Below are positions 18,367 through 26,657 of a stretch of DNA of 64,000 nucleotides, piece after piece. Position 1 is the first letter of the stretch, and the number at the start of each line of letters is the position of its first letter. The notes beneath the pieces are model-generated. The model made no database searches. It had not been told where the DNA came from and saw only the letters and a list, made by a program, of their open reading frames with translations. The DNA lies in contig JAUIGE010000013.1 in assembly GCA_030430205.1 (NCBI GenBank), positions 1 through 64,000 on the forward strand, written 5' to 3'. Source of the DNA: Bacteroidia bacterium (GTDB lineage Bacteria; Bacteroidota; Bacteroidia; J057). The translations under genes were made by a program, and so were the position numbers.

Positions 18367-19749
18367 GTGAAAAAAAATAGTTATTGGTTAAAGTCAGGTG
18401 CCTATACGCTACTTATACAGGTAGCCGCTATGCTCTTTGGCCTGGGAGGCTTCATGATCCTCACGCGTTCTCTGGATAAGGCTGATTTTGGCGCCTGGGT
18501 GCTTTTTTTGACCATCACAGGTCTGATAGAAGTCGCACGAAATGCTCTGATCCAAAATGCGCTTGTCAAGCACCTCATCTCCTCCAAAGAGGAGGAGCAT
18601 GCGCGCATCAACACCGCTTCGCTGGTGATCAACCTGATCTTGTCTCTCGGCAGTATCGTGCTGCTGTTGTTGCTTTCCATTCCCCTGAGTGAATGGCTCA
18701 ACTCGCCGGAGCTGGCCTATCTGCTTCGGGTGTATGTCTTCACCACCCTGATCCTGATTCCTTTTTCACAGAGTGAATTTGTGCATCAGGCCAACTTCGA
18801 TTTTCGAGGTGTCTTTTTCGGACATTTTGTCCGCCTGGGGAGCTTATTTGCCTATATCGCTTTTTGCTTTATCGCAGGCAATCAACTGCTGATTGAAAAT
18901 CTCGTTTGGGCGCATCTCTTCTCCGCCATAGGCGGAGCGATCACCCTCAGTTATTTTGCCAAAAGATATATGGCCTATTCAGCTACTATAGACTGGGCCT
19001 GGGTGAAAAAGCTTTTCAATTTCGGTAAATATGTTTTTGGAACGGGCATCAGTTCCATGATTCTCAATAGCATTGACTCCTGGATGATCGCCGCTCTGCT
19101 GGGCGGGACCAGCATCACCCGCGGCCAGCAGGCCGTAGCGACCTATAATGCAGCCCTACGTGTCACCAACCTGGTACAGGTTCCTACCAATGCTGCCGCA
19201 CAGATGGTTTTTCCCCAAAGCGCCAAGCGCATTGAGACAGAAGGCAAAGCCGGCGCAAAGTTTCTCTACGAAAAATCTGTGGGCGTACTGCTCGCCATGA
19301 TTATCCCCGGAATAGCCATAGTGTTGCTCATGCCCACCTTCATTATCCGCGTGATCGCTGGAAATGAATACCTCGATGCGGTGCCTGTATTGCAGATCAC
19401 CATGCTTTATGGTTTATTGATGCCTTTTGGAAGGCAGTTTGGCATCATTCTGGACTCTATAGGAAAACCGAAAATCAACTTTTATTTTATACTGTTTAGT
19501 GCAGGATTGAATGTCGTTCTTAACTATATTTTCATAACCGGCCTCAACTCCGTAGAAGGAGCCGCTTTAGGGACTTTAGGCACCTATATCGTGACCTTTA
19601 TCGGTACACAGATTTTGCTTAAACGGGAGTTGAATGTAAATACCCTGAAGGTGTTTTCTTATGCCTGGAAATTTTACCCTGAAATATACCAGATCGGCAA
19701 AAACCTGATTCAACAAAAGCTCAGACCGCATTCTATGCCAGAGCATTGA
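18367..19749 (+). CDS. Oligosaccharide flippase (Wzx/MATE-like polysaccharide biosynthesis protein)
   Basis: 460 residues with about 12-14 hydrophobic segments, the first starting near residue 12, and the layout of the polysaccharide-transporter family. It should move undecaprenyl-linked repeat units across the inner membrane for the downstream polymerase. The start is GTG at 18367. An 18-codon reading frame from an ATG at 18311 ends in TAG sharing one base with this GTG (TAGTG), so weak coupling to a leader peptide is possible. The next gene starts 23 bases after the stop; the genes from here to 25932 look like one operon. Confidence 0.87.
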   Translation: MKKNSYWLKSGAYTLLIQVAAMLFGLGGFMILTRSLDKADFGAWVLFLTITGLIEVARNALIQNALVKHLISSKEEEHARINTASLVINLILSLGSIVLLLLLSIPLSEWLNSPELAYLLRVYVFTTLILIPFSQSEFVHQANFDFRGVFFGHFVRLGSLFAYIAFCFIAGNQLLIENLVWAHLFSAIGGAITLSYFAKRYMAYSATIDWAWVKKLFNFGKYVFGTGISSMILNSIDSWMIAALLGGTSITRGQQAVATYNAALRVTNLVQVPTNAAAQMVFPQSAKRIETEGKAGAKFLYEKSVGVLLAMIIPGIAIVLLMPTFIIRVIAGNEYLDAVPVLQITMLYGLLMPFGRQFGIILDSIGKPKINFYFILFSAGLNVVLNYIFITGLNSVEGAALGTLGTYIVTFIGTQILLKRELNVNTLKVFSYAWKFYPEIYQIGKNLIQQKLRPHSMPEH

Positions 19750-19772
19750 TCGAGAAAATTGAAGCATAAAAA

Positions 19773-21038
19773 ATGATTCGAAACAGAGACTTCGTTATTG
19801 TTAACCTCACCCCCTGGGACTTTGAGTTTGGCAACAACTGCTGCAACATTGCTCTTGAAATTGCAAAGCATAATAGAGTTCTCTATGTCAATCCCCCCCT
19901 GGATCGGGTGACCGCTGTGCGGGAAAAAGACCAACCCAAAATCCAAAAGCGCCTGGATGTTTTGGCGGGCAAAAGGGATGGACTGGAAGAGGTGGCAGAA
20001 AACCTCTGGACATTGTATCCCGATACCCTGCTTGAATCTATCAATTGGATTCCGAGTCGTCTGGTCTTCGATTTTTTGAATAAAAGAAATAACCGCAAGT
20101 TGGCGCAGGCCATCCAGCGCGCCACGGCGCGCCTCGGATTCAAGGATTTTATCCTTTTCAACGACAACGATATCTTCAGGTGTTTTCACCTGAAAGAGAT
20201 GCTGGATCCAGCGATGTATATCTACTACATCCGCGACCAGCTGACAGCGGTGCCCTATTGGGCAAAGCACGGTAAGCGCCTGGAACCCAGGCATATAGCG
20301 AAGGCTGACGCCATCACCGCCAACTCTACCTACCTGGCGGACTATGGCCGCCAATACAATCCTCATGCCTACTATGTAGGCCAGGGTTGCGAGCTCTCGG
20401 CCTGGGACGAGTTGCTCGTTAATGAAATACCTGCCGATATGCGCACCATACCCGGGCCGATCATCGGCTATGTAGGCGCCCTGAACAGCCACCGGCTGGA
20501 CATAGACCTGATAGCGCATATCGCTATTGCCCGCCCGGATTGGAGCATCGTGCTCGTAGGACCCGAGGATGAGGCCTTTCAGGCCAGCCGACTGCACCAG
20601 GTCAAAAACGTCGTTTTTCTCGGCTCCAAGGACCCTTCCGAATTGCCAGCCTATGTCAAATCATTTGATATATGCATCAATCCGCAAGCCATCAATCCTG
20701 TGACCATCGGCAACTATCCGCGCAAAATAGATGAGTACCTCGCCATGGGAAAACCCACAGTAGCTACGGCTACGAAAGCCATGGAGGTATTTGCTGAATA
20801 TACTTACCTGGCTGAAAAAGCCACCGATTATGTGGACCTGATTCGTCAGGCACTCGAAGAGGACAGCGAGGAGAAAAGGAAAGCGCGAAAAGCCTTTGCC
20901 GCTTCCCATAGCTGGGAGAATAATGTTGCTGAGATTTATGGGGTGATGGAGGGGAGATCAGAGATCAGAGATCAGAGAGTAGAGATCAGAGATCAGAGAT
21001 CAGAGAGTAGAGATCAGAGATCAGAGATCAGAGAGTAG
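19773..21038 (+). CDS. Glycosyltransferase (GT4-like, GT-B fold) with repeat-encoded tail
   Basis: 421 residues. The N-terminal half begins IVNLTPWDFEFGNN and contains a DNDIFR segment. The C-terminal half has the nucleotide-sugar binding pattern of GT-B enzymes (IGYVGALNSHRLD near 230; KIDEYLAMGKPTVAT near 320). It is a cytoplasmic sugar transferase of repeat-unit assembly; donor and acceptor are unknown. The natural fold seems to end near residue 392 (NVAEIYGVM). The last 27 or so residues (RSEIRDQ-type repeats) are encoded by a heptamer array that also supplies the TAG stop, so the tail is probably dispensable and of variable length. Confidence 0.82.
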   Translation: MIRNRDFVIVNLTPWDFEFGNNCCNIALEIAKHNRVLYVNPPLDRVTAVREKDQPKIQKRLDVLAGKRDGLEEVAENLWTLYPDTLLESINWIPSRLVFDFLNKRNNRKLAQAIQRATARLGFKDFILFNDNDIFRCFHLKEMLDPAMYIYYIRDQLTAVPYWAKHGKRLEPRHIAKADAITANSTYLADYGRQYNPHAYYVGQGCELSAWDELLVNEIPADMRTIPGPIIGYVGALNSHRLDIDLIAHIAIARPDWSIVLVGPEDEAFQASRLHQVKNVVFLGSKDPSELPAYVKSFDICINPQAINPVTIGNYPRKIDEYLAMGKPTVATATKAMEVFAEYTYLAEKATDYVDLIRQALEEDSEEKRKARKAFAASHSWENNVAEIYGVMEGRSEIRDQRVEIRDQRSESRDQRSEIRE

Positions 21039-21064
21039 AGAACGAAGAACGAAAAACGAAAAAG
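20954..21064. repeat. Heptamer array with 28-base higher-order unit
   Basis: Three identical 28-base superunits (20954-20981, 20982-21009, 21010-21037). Each is three GAGATCA followed by one GAGAGTA. Phase continues through GAGAACG, AAGAACG and AAAAACG to the base before the ATG of the next gene at 21065. The array encodes the tail and TAG stop of the preceding glycosyltransferase and forms the whole intergenic spacer. Confidence 0.97.
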
Positions 21065-21715
21065 ATGTCTATCCAAGATAAAATAAAAAGTAGTCCGCGT
21101 CTTAAGCGCCTTGTTTTGAGGCTGTTGTCTCCGCGCAATTCGATGCGGCCACGCTTGTGGGTGCGCTACCTGATGAATCCTTTTTTCCATAAAAAAGGCA
21201 AGCATACGCGCATATCCCGCAAAGCGATGATGGATGTGATGCCTTTCAATTTTTTTGAAATTGGGGCGGAGTCTACCATCGAGCGCTATGCGGTCGTCAA
21301 CAACGGCATGGGGCCGGTCAAGATTGGCAGCAATACCTTTATCGGTATCAATGATGTGATCATCGGGCCTGTGACGATAGGGGATGAGGTGATTTTGGCG
21401 CAAAATGTCGTGGCTTCGGGTTTGAATCATAGCTATGAAAATGTGAAGCAGCCGATATGGCGGCAGCCCTGCAGCACTTCAGAGATCGTCCTGGAGGACG
21501 AATGCTGGATCGGCGCCAATGTGGTGATCACCGCCGGCGTGCGCGTTGGCAAGCATAGCGTAGTGGCGGGAGGCAGCGTGGTGACGAGGGATGTCCCTCC
21601 TTATTCGATTGCCGTAGGCAATCCGGCCCGGGTAGTCAAGCAGTACAATCCTGAATCTGCTGAATGGGAAAAGATCAGTCAGAATAAAGCGCTGGCTGTG
21701 AGTAGTTTGCAGTAG
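21065..21715 (+). CDS. Hexapeptide-repeat acyltransferase (left-handed beta-helix)
   Basis: 216 residues. Hexapeptide pattern from about residue 85 (VKIGSNTFIGINDVIIGP...) to 195, with the putative catalytic His in GLNHSYEN (about 121) and a typical end SIAVGNPARVV. Members of this acetyltransferase family (xenobiotic/maltose/WcaF type) use acetyl-CoA and usually act as trimers. In this cluster it most likely acetylates a sugar of the repeat unit. The last codons and the TAG stop lie in a GCAGTAG/GCAGTTT heptamer array, and the start codon directly follows another array. Confidence 0.83.
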   Translation: MSIQDKIKSSPRLKRLVLRLLSPRNSMRPRLWVRYLMNPFFHKKGKHTRISRKAMMDVMPFNFFEIGAESTIERYAVVNNGMGPVKIGSNTFIGINDVIIGPVTIGDEVILAQNVVASGLNHSYENVKQPIWRQPCSTSEIVLEDECWIGANVVITAGVRVGKHSVVAGGSVVTRDVPPYSIAVGNPARVVKQYNPESAEWEKISQNKALAVSSLQ

Positions 21716-21748
21716 GCAGTTTGCAGTAGGCAGTTTGCAGTAGGCAGT
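21700..21748. repeat. Heptamer array, TTGCAGT / AGGCAGT type
   Basis: Alternating TTGCAGT and AGGCAGT units in exact phase (21707-21748), preceded by GAGTAGT. The TAG stop of the acyltransferase (21713-21715) lies inside. It fills most of the spacer to the small ORF at 21767. Confidence 0.95.
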
Positions 21749-21766
21749 TAGTTTAAATTTTTTGTT

Positions 21767-21907
21767 ATGAAAAAACCGAAAACTCAGCACATCCCTTCAC
21801 CTCGTGAAGAAATCCAATCCCGGATGGGACGCCTGCATCAGTGGGTTGTGACTGCTTTCATTTTTGCAGTTTGTTGTGCCATTTTCATTAAAATCGTATT
21901 TCTGTGA
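21767..21907 (+). CDS. Small single-pass membrane protein in the polysaccharide operon
   Basis: 46 codons, ATG at 21767, TGA at 21905-21907. A hydrophilic basic N-terminus with a PREEIQSR segment is followed by one membrane segment (about residues 26-45, WVVTAFIFAVCCAIFIKIVF). The stop overlaps the GTG start of the next glycosyltransferase (CTGTGA, 4-base overlap), so translation is probably coupled. I recognise no family. Position and overlap support it as a real gene; a partner or anchor for the membrane-bound assembly enzymes is a guess. Confidence 0.62.
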   Translation: MKKPKTQHIPSPREEIQSRMGRLHQWVVTAFIFAVCCAIFIKIVFL

Positions 21908-22845
21908 GACCAGACATTTCCATTGTAATTGTTAGTTGGAATACCTTATCCTTGCTTCGCGACTGCTTGCGTTCCATCTACGATCAGACCTCAAAACACA
22001 GTTTTGAGATTTTCGTGGTTGACAACCACTCTCCCGACGGCTCGGCCGAGATGGTGGCTCATGAGTTTCCCGAAGTGAAACTGATAGCCAATACAGACAA
22101 CAAAGGATTTGCCCCGGCAAATAACCAGGCCCTCGAACAGGCAACAGGCAGCTATGTCATGCTGCTCAATCCCGATACCCTGGTCCAGGATGGAGCCATA
22201 GACAAAATGCTGGACTATGCCGCCCAAAACAAAGGCAAGCGCCTCGGCATCCTTACCTGCAAATTGCTCAATGGCGATGGCAGCCTCCAGCGATCTGTCA
22301 ATCGCTTTTATTCCTTTTGGCGGTCATTTATCGAAAATCGTTTTTTCGCTGGCCTTTTCGGAAAACTAGGGCTGAAAACCAGCCTTTTTATGTCCTATTG
22401 GGAGCATGATAGTGAGCGCGAGATTGACTGGGCCTTTGGCGCAGTGATGCTTTTTCACCGCGATCTGATGGATGAAATCGGCATACTGGACGACCGCTTT
22501 TATATCTATGCTGAAGAGGTGGATTATTATATGCGGGCAAAAAAAGCAGGCTATCATTCTGTCTTCCTTCCCGATATAGAAATCGTTCATTTTGGCAGTT
22601 CCAGCGCGCGACAGCGCCGCTCGGCCATGTTTATCCAAAATTATAAAAGCTTCTATCTGTTTCTCCGAAAGCACTACGGTCGCTTTTCCTATTGGCTATA
22701 TAGAAGCAGGGCTTGTCTGTATTTATTCTTTTGGTATATGTATTTTTCTGCCAAAGGAAGCGAAGAGGCCAAAACCCAACGCCAAGTGTACAAAGAGACC
22801 ATACAGTGGCATTTTAGTAGAGAATCCGTCATATCCTTGCATTGA
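21904..22845 (+). CDS. Family 2 glycosyltransferase
   Basis: 313 residues, GTG start overlapping the small membrane-protein gene by four bases. GT-A fold: ISIVIVSWNT at 5-14, VVDNHSPDGS (about 38-47), NPDTLVQDGA (DXD equivalent, about 91-100), WAFGAVMLFHRD and the EEVDYYMRAKKAGY acidic motif (about 203-216). The C-terminus is hydrophobic and aromatic-rich. It resembles rhamnosyl- and other inverting transferases of O-antigen clusters. The stop overlaps the ATG of the polymerase gene by one base (TGATG). Confidence 0.87.
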   Translation: MRPDISIVIVSWNTLSLLRDCLRSIYDQTSKHSFEIFVVDNHSPDGSAEMVAHEFPEVKLIANTDNKGFAPANNQALEQATGSYVMLLNPDTLVQDGAIDKMLDYAAQNKGKRLGILTCKLLNGDGSLQRSVNRFYSFWRSFIENRFFAGLFGKLGLKTSLFMSYWEHDSEREIDWAFGAVMLFHRDLMDEIGILDDRFYIYAEEVDYYMRAKKAGYHSVFLPDIEIVHFGSSSARQRRSAMFIQNYKSFYLFLRKHYGRFSYWLYRSRACLYLFFWYMYFSAKGSEEAKTQRQVYKETIQWHFSRESVISLH

Positions 22846-24383
22846 TGTTAAACCGATTTGAACATATCAAAGTAGACCTGAAGCGCAGCTTAGACATGAA
22901 CCATGTCAAACGCTGGCTGGAGCAGCAGTTATTACTACAGAAATTGAATAACCCCATAGGGTTTGTGCTGCTGGCAGCGGTGGCCATATTTCTGGCTTAT
23001 CTGATTGGGACCCAGGGCACAGCTTTCGCGCTGCTTGTACTGGCAGGGGTGATAGGCGTGCCTATGATGATGGGCAGCCTGTTCAATTTGCGTTTTGGGA
23101 TCGTATTTGTGCTCACGGTGAGCTTTTTCATTTTGGGGGCCAAAAGGTACCTCGAAGTGTATGGCTACGACATACCGCTGGGATTGATCATGGATATTTT
23201 CGTGAGCGTATTGTTTTTTGGCCTGATGATCAAGCAGATACGCACGCGTGATTGGAAATTTGCGAAAGGCCCTATCAGTATCATGATCCTGATATGGATC
23301 GCCTACAACCTATTGGAAGTCGCCAATCCGGCCGCTACTTCGCGCCTGGCCTGGCTCTATACCATCCGCTCCATGGCGGGTGTTATGGTGGTTTTCTTTA
23401 TCGCCCTTTATGCGATAGACAGCCTGAAGATGGCCAGCCGCGTACTCAAGCTGACGATTGGCCTCTGCCTGCTAGGCGGGATATACGCCATTTTTCAGGA
23501 AATATTTGGACTTACGCAAATAGAAGAATACTGGGTGCGCTCCGATGAGGAGCTCTTCGGTCTGCTTTTTCAGGCAGGCAAAATTCGGAAATTTTCCTTT
23601 TTCTCCAATCCCGTGGTCCTCGGCATCGTCATGGCCTATGGCAGCATGATCTGCTTTGTTTTGCTTATGGGGCCTTATTCGGTTCAGCGAAAAATCGGCT
23701 TGCTCATAGCAGGGCTCGTGATGCTGCTCGCCATGGTCTATTCCGGTACTCGGACAGCCTACGTGATCCTGCCGGCGGCTTTTTTCTTTTATACCCTGCT
23801 TTCGATGAAAAGAGAGGTATTGCTGATGGCTGTCGTTTTTATGGGATTGATGGTCGCTGTGCTGGCGATTCCCACGGTCAATGCAGACCATTATCGGGTG
23901 AAAACCGCTTTCAGCGTATTTACCGGCGACAAAGGGGCTCGCGATGCCTCTTTCGAGATACGCCTCGAAAACCAAAAGCGCATCCAGCCTTTTATCCAAA
24001 GCCACCCTATGGGCGGTGGTTTGGGTAGCGTAGGAGCCTGGGGAAGACGATTTTCACCGGGTACCTTTTTGGCAAATTTTCCGCCGGATTCCGGCTTTAT
24101 CAGGATAGCAGTAGAGCAGGGGTGGCTGGGCCTCTTGTTATATTGTGCCATGATGTTTGTGATATTCAGGGTGGGGATAAAAAACTATTTTAAGGTGAAA
24201 GACCCCCAGGTCAAATCCTACTACCAGGTCTGTCTGACCTTTCTCTTTGCCCTGATGGTGGCCAACTATCCCCAGGAAGCCATCACCCAGTTACCGACCA
24301 ACTTCTTATTTTATATTATCATAGCACTACTTGTTCGGTTAAAAGATTTTGACACAACAGCTAAGATAACTCAGCCTATTTGA
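22845..24383 (+). CDS. O-antigen ligase/polymerase family membrane protein
   Basis: 512 residues from the ATG at 22845. A TTG one codon earlier is possible, but the ATG forms the TGATG overlap with the upstream gene. Ten to twelve membrane segments and a large periplasmic loop containing SHPMGGGLGSVG and PPDSGFIRIAVEQGWLG, typical of the Wzy_C/O-antigen ligase superfamily (PF04932). SGTRTAYVILP marks another conserved segment. It probably polymerises repeat units flipped by the 18367 flippase, or ligates the polymer to an acceptor. Sequence alone does not separate the two. Confidence 0.83.
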   Translation: MLNRFEHIKVDLKRSLDMNHVKRWLEQQLLLQKLNNPIGFVLLAAVAIFLAYLIGTQGTAFALLVLAGVIGVPMMMGSLFNLRFGIVFVLTVSFFILGAKRYLEVYGYDIPLGLIMDIFVSVLFFGLMIKQIRTRDWKFAKGPISIMILIWIAYNLLEVANPAATSRLAWLYTIRSMAGVMVVFFIALYAIDSLKMASRVLKLTIGLCLLGGIYAIFQEIFGLTQIEEYWVRSDEELFGLLFQAGKIRKFSFFSNPVVLGIVMAYGSMICFVLLMGPYSVQRKIGLLIAGLVMLLAMVYSGTRTAYVILPAAFFFYTLLSMKREVLLMAVVFMGLMVAVLAIPTVNADHYRVKTAFSVFTGDKGARDASFEIRLENQKRIQPFIQSHPMGGGLGSVGAWGRRFSPGTFLANFPPDSGFIRIAVEQGWLGLLLYCAMMFVIFRVGIKNYFKVKDPQVKSYYQVCLTFLFALMVANYPQEAITQLPTNFLFYIIIALLVRLKDFDTTAKITQPI

Positions 24384-24385
24384 GG

Positions 24386-25249
24386 ATGTTAAGACTGAGA
24401 ACGCCCGTTTGGGTGACAAAACATAACAGCTTGCCGGAAGAGCCTGAAGAGGTGTCTCCTGTCGTATATGGACAGATTCGCAAGAAGATGCAGGCCTTGA
24501 GGCCGGAGCGTCCCCTGGTATCCATTGTCATCATTGCTCACAATGAGGAAAAGGACATCCTGCGCACCCTCTCATCACTTGCTGATACGGAGAGTGAAAT
24601 GCCTACCGAGTTGATCGTGGTGAACAACAATTCTACCGATCGCACCCAGGAGATTTTGGATAAATGCGGCGTAAAGTCCGTGACGGAAAGCCGTCAGGGT
24701 ATCGGCTGGGCGCGGCAGGCGGGACTGGAAGCTGCCCGTGGCAGCATCATCATCAACGGCGATGCCGATTCCATCTATCCGCCCGGCTGGAGCGAAGCCA
24801 TGGCAAAGCCGCTATTGGAGATCGCCGAGGTCAACACGGTATACAGCCGCTATAGCTTTATTCCCAGCCGCACTTTTTTTGCGGCCCGCCTTCTTCTGCG
24901 CATACATGAAGCCTTTGCTTCAGGTCTTTTTTCCATCAGGCGGCGACATGCCGACCCCGTCAATGTGATGGGCTTCAGCTTTGGGTTTCGCAAAGCGGAT
25001 GCTGTCGCCCTGGGCGGCTTTCAGGTCGATGCGAAGCATCGTTGGGAGGATGGCCTGATGGTTCTGGCTTTGACAGAAAAAGGAAAGATACACCTCGTCC
25101 GCAGCAATGCTGCGCGCGTATGGACCAGCGACCGCCGTCTTATGATAGACGGAGGCTACAGAAAAGCTTTTTGGCAACGTACCCTCAAGCACCTCGGGTA
25201 TATGCCGGATTATTTGAATTTAAAAAAAGAAACAAATCTGCGAACATGA
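24386..25249 (+). CDS. Family 2 glycosyltransferase
   Basis: 287 residues from the ATG at 24386 (a TTG at 24380 is an alternative). GT-A features: VSIVIIAHNEEKDILRT near 42-58, VVNNNSTDRTQE, the DXD-like INGDADSIYPPGW and a late KHRWEDGLM acidic motif. It is a cytoplasmic or peripheral-membrane sugar transferase, probably acting on the same repeat unit as the other transferases. The stop overlaps the ATG of the TolC-like gene (ATGA, 25246-25249), which shows tight operon packing. Confidence 0.85.
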   Translation: MLRLRTPVWVTKHNSLPEEPEEVSPVVYGQIRKKMQALRPERPLVSIVIIAHNEEKDILRTLSSLADTESEMPTELIVVNNNSTDRTQEILDKCGVKSVTESRQGIGWARQAGLEAARGSIIINGDADSIYPPGWSEAMAKPLLEIAEVNTVYSRYSFIPSRTFFAARLLLRIHEAFASGLFSIRRRHADPVNVMGFSFGFRKADAVALGGFQVDAKHRWEDGLMVLALTEKGKIHLVRSNAARVWTSDRRLMIDGGYRKAFWQRTLKHLGYMPDYLNLKKETNLRT

Positions 25250-25932
25250 AAACAGCTACCCTCTTTATCTTTATGCTTGCCCTTTTTTCCTGCTATGCGC
25301 AGGAGGTAAATTACGATCAGGTCATACCTACCGACTCTGCCGTAGGCCTGACATTCGAAGAAAAACTCGTGCGGCTCGCCTGGAAAAACTATCCGCAAAA
25401 CAAAATTTGGGAGCACAGAACCATTCAGGCTGAGGAGCAGGTTCTGCAAAGCAAACTTGGCTGGCTCAAGCCTGTCAGCATCCAGTTATATTATGGAGAG
25501 CCACATATCAATCCTGACTTTAACTCAACCTTTTTCCCTCGCTATAATCTGGGAGTCAATGTCAATATAGGCGAGATACTGACCACTCCGAGCCGCATTC
25601 GGGAGAAAGAAGAGGAGGTAAATATAGCTACAGCCAATCTGCATACACAGAAGCATTTTATCCGCGCCGAAGTGATCCGCCGCCATCAGAAATACCTGAT
25701 GCAGTTGGAGTTGCTCAAAGTCCATATCCAGATCCAGGAGCAGACAAATAATGCTTTTCTGGACATTACCCGAAAATTTAAAGAAGGCCGTGCCAACCTG
25801 AATGAATACACCAATACGGCGCTGGTTTATAACCAGTCTACAGAACGTAAGCTCGAAAGCGAAGGCGAGCTTCGCATAGCCAAAGCTCAGCTCGAAGAGC
25901 TGATTGGGGTTCCTTTGGAGAGTGTGCAGTAG
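25246..25932 (+). CDS. Short TolC-family outer-membrane protein
   Basis: 228 residues from the ATG at 25246, which begins a signal peptide ([19 protein letters not shown], residues 1-19). The rest is long amphipathic helix with a beta segment near 85-110 and the TolC-like end [17 protein letters not shown] usual TolC protomer is about 430-480 residues, so this resembles one of the two internal repeats. It could serve as a half-size export channel subunit for the polysaccharide. No Wza or Wzc gene is seen in the window. The stop TAG lies in a heptamer array. Confidence 0.72.
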   Translation: MKTATLFIFMLALFSCYAQEVNYDQVIPTDSAVGLTFEEKLVRLAWKNYPQNKIWEHRTIQAEEQVLQSKLGWLKPVSIQLYYGEPHINPDFNSTFFPRYNLGVNVNIGEILTTPSRIREKEEEVNIATANLHTQKHFIRAEVIRRHQKYLMQLELLKVHIQIQEQTNNAFLDITRKFKEGRANLNEYTNTALVYNQSTERKLESEGELRIAKAQLEELIGVPLESVQ

Positions 25933-26007
25933 GCAGTTTGCAGTAGGCAGTTTGCAGTAGGCAGTTTGCAGTAGGCAGTAGGCAGTTTGCAGTAGGCAGT
26001 AGGGACT
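25924..26007. repeat. Heptamer array filling a convergent gap, AGGCAGT / TTGCAGT type
   Basis: Twelve contiguous in-phase 7-mers (GTGCAGT, AGGCAGT, TTGCAGT, ending AGGGACT). It spans the TAG stop of the TolC-like gene (25930-25932) and reaches the reverse TAG stop of the DUF4199 gene (26006-26008). The whole gap between the two stops is repeat. Confidence 0.97.
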
Positions 26008-26602
26008 ATTCCTTTGGAAGGTTGCTTTCTTCCTGGAGAGGCTCTGCCTCTGGCGATTCTGTCGTGCTTGCTTCAGCAAGCTGAAGAGGCTTCTCTTTCC
26101 TGAGGAGGAGGGTCAGGACAAGTCCTATTAGCAGAGCTGTACTGATTTTTAACAGACCGTAGGAGACAAGCATTCTGCTTTGGCTGGCCTCAGGAAACTG
26201 AGCGACAGCGATATCACGGGCATGCTGGTCTGTCCAATTGGGGTTTTGTGATTTGAGTGTGTCAAAATACATGCTGCGCTCATGCTCCAGCCTGAGCTTT
26301 GCATAGTCTGGCTGGATTTGCGTGATGTAAATGGACATAAACAAAGTCGTAAAGACCGTCATCACCAACCCAATCCGGAAGCTCGTGGCTATGCCTTCCC
26401 GCAAGGCGAGCCAGCCTTCCTGTACTCTACGCCTTTCTTTTATCGCCCAAAAAATCACCCCTATTGGGATCAGGATCGTGGCATATCCCAGCGGATATCC
26501 CAGACCTATGCTATGGCTGTTGAGGCCTGTGGCCCAGGCGATGAGTTCGTAGGCGATATAGCCAAAGGCTGCGATGAGGCCGTATTTGAATGTTGAAGAC
26601 AT
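26006..26602 (-). CDS. DUF4199-family membrane protein
   Basis: 198 residues with four membrane segments (about 8-25, 36-53, 73-95 and 145-165) and the [24 protein letters not shown]-type middle region typical of DUF4199, a family found mainly in Bacteroidota with no known function. The C-terminal 30 residues are acidic and Pro/Glu-rich. It is the last gene of a minus-strand run after polA. Its TAG stop abuts a heptamer array. Confidence 0.72.
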   Translation of the reverse strand: MSSTFKYGLIAAFGYIAYELIAWATGLNSHSIGLGYPLGYATILIPIGVIFWAIKERRRVQEGWLALREGIATSFRIGLVMTVFTTLFMSIYITQIQPDYAKLRLEHERSMYFDTLKSQNPNWTDQHARDIAVAQFPEASQSRMLVSYGLLKISTALLIGLVLTLLLRKEKPLQLAEASTTESPEAEPLQEESNLPKE

Positions 26603-26606
26603 TTTT

Positions 26607-26641
26607 TAGTTGGCAGTTTATGAGTTGGCAGTTTGCAGTAT
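26607..26641. repeat. Short GCAGTTT-type heptamer tract between polA and the DUF4199 gene
   Basis: Units of the GCAGTTT/AGTTGGC kind (TTAGTTG GCAGTTT, one 8-mer, GCAGTTT GCAGTAT) fill most of the spacer upstream of the DUF4199 start. Phase is less perfect than in other arrays. Confidence 0.75.
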
Positions 26642-26657
26642 TTATTTGAATTTTTTC

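Noticed and set aside
18311-18367. 18-codon leader ORF before the flippase (TAGTG overlap)
   Set aside because: Too short to judge from one sequence. The overlap is noted under the flippase but it is not called as a gene.
20954-21064. Possible CRISPR array
   Set aside because: The units are 7 bases and contiguous. There are no spacers, and no cas genes are nearby. The same applies to all other arrays here.
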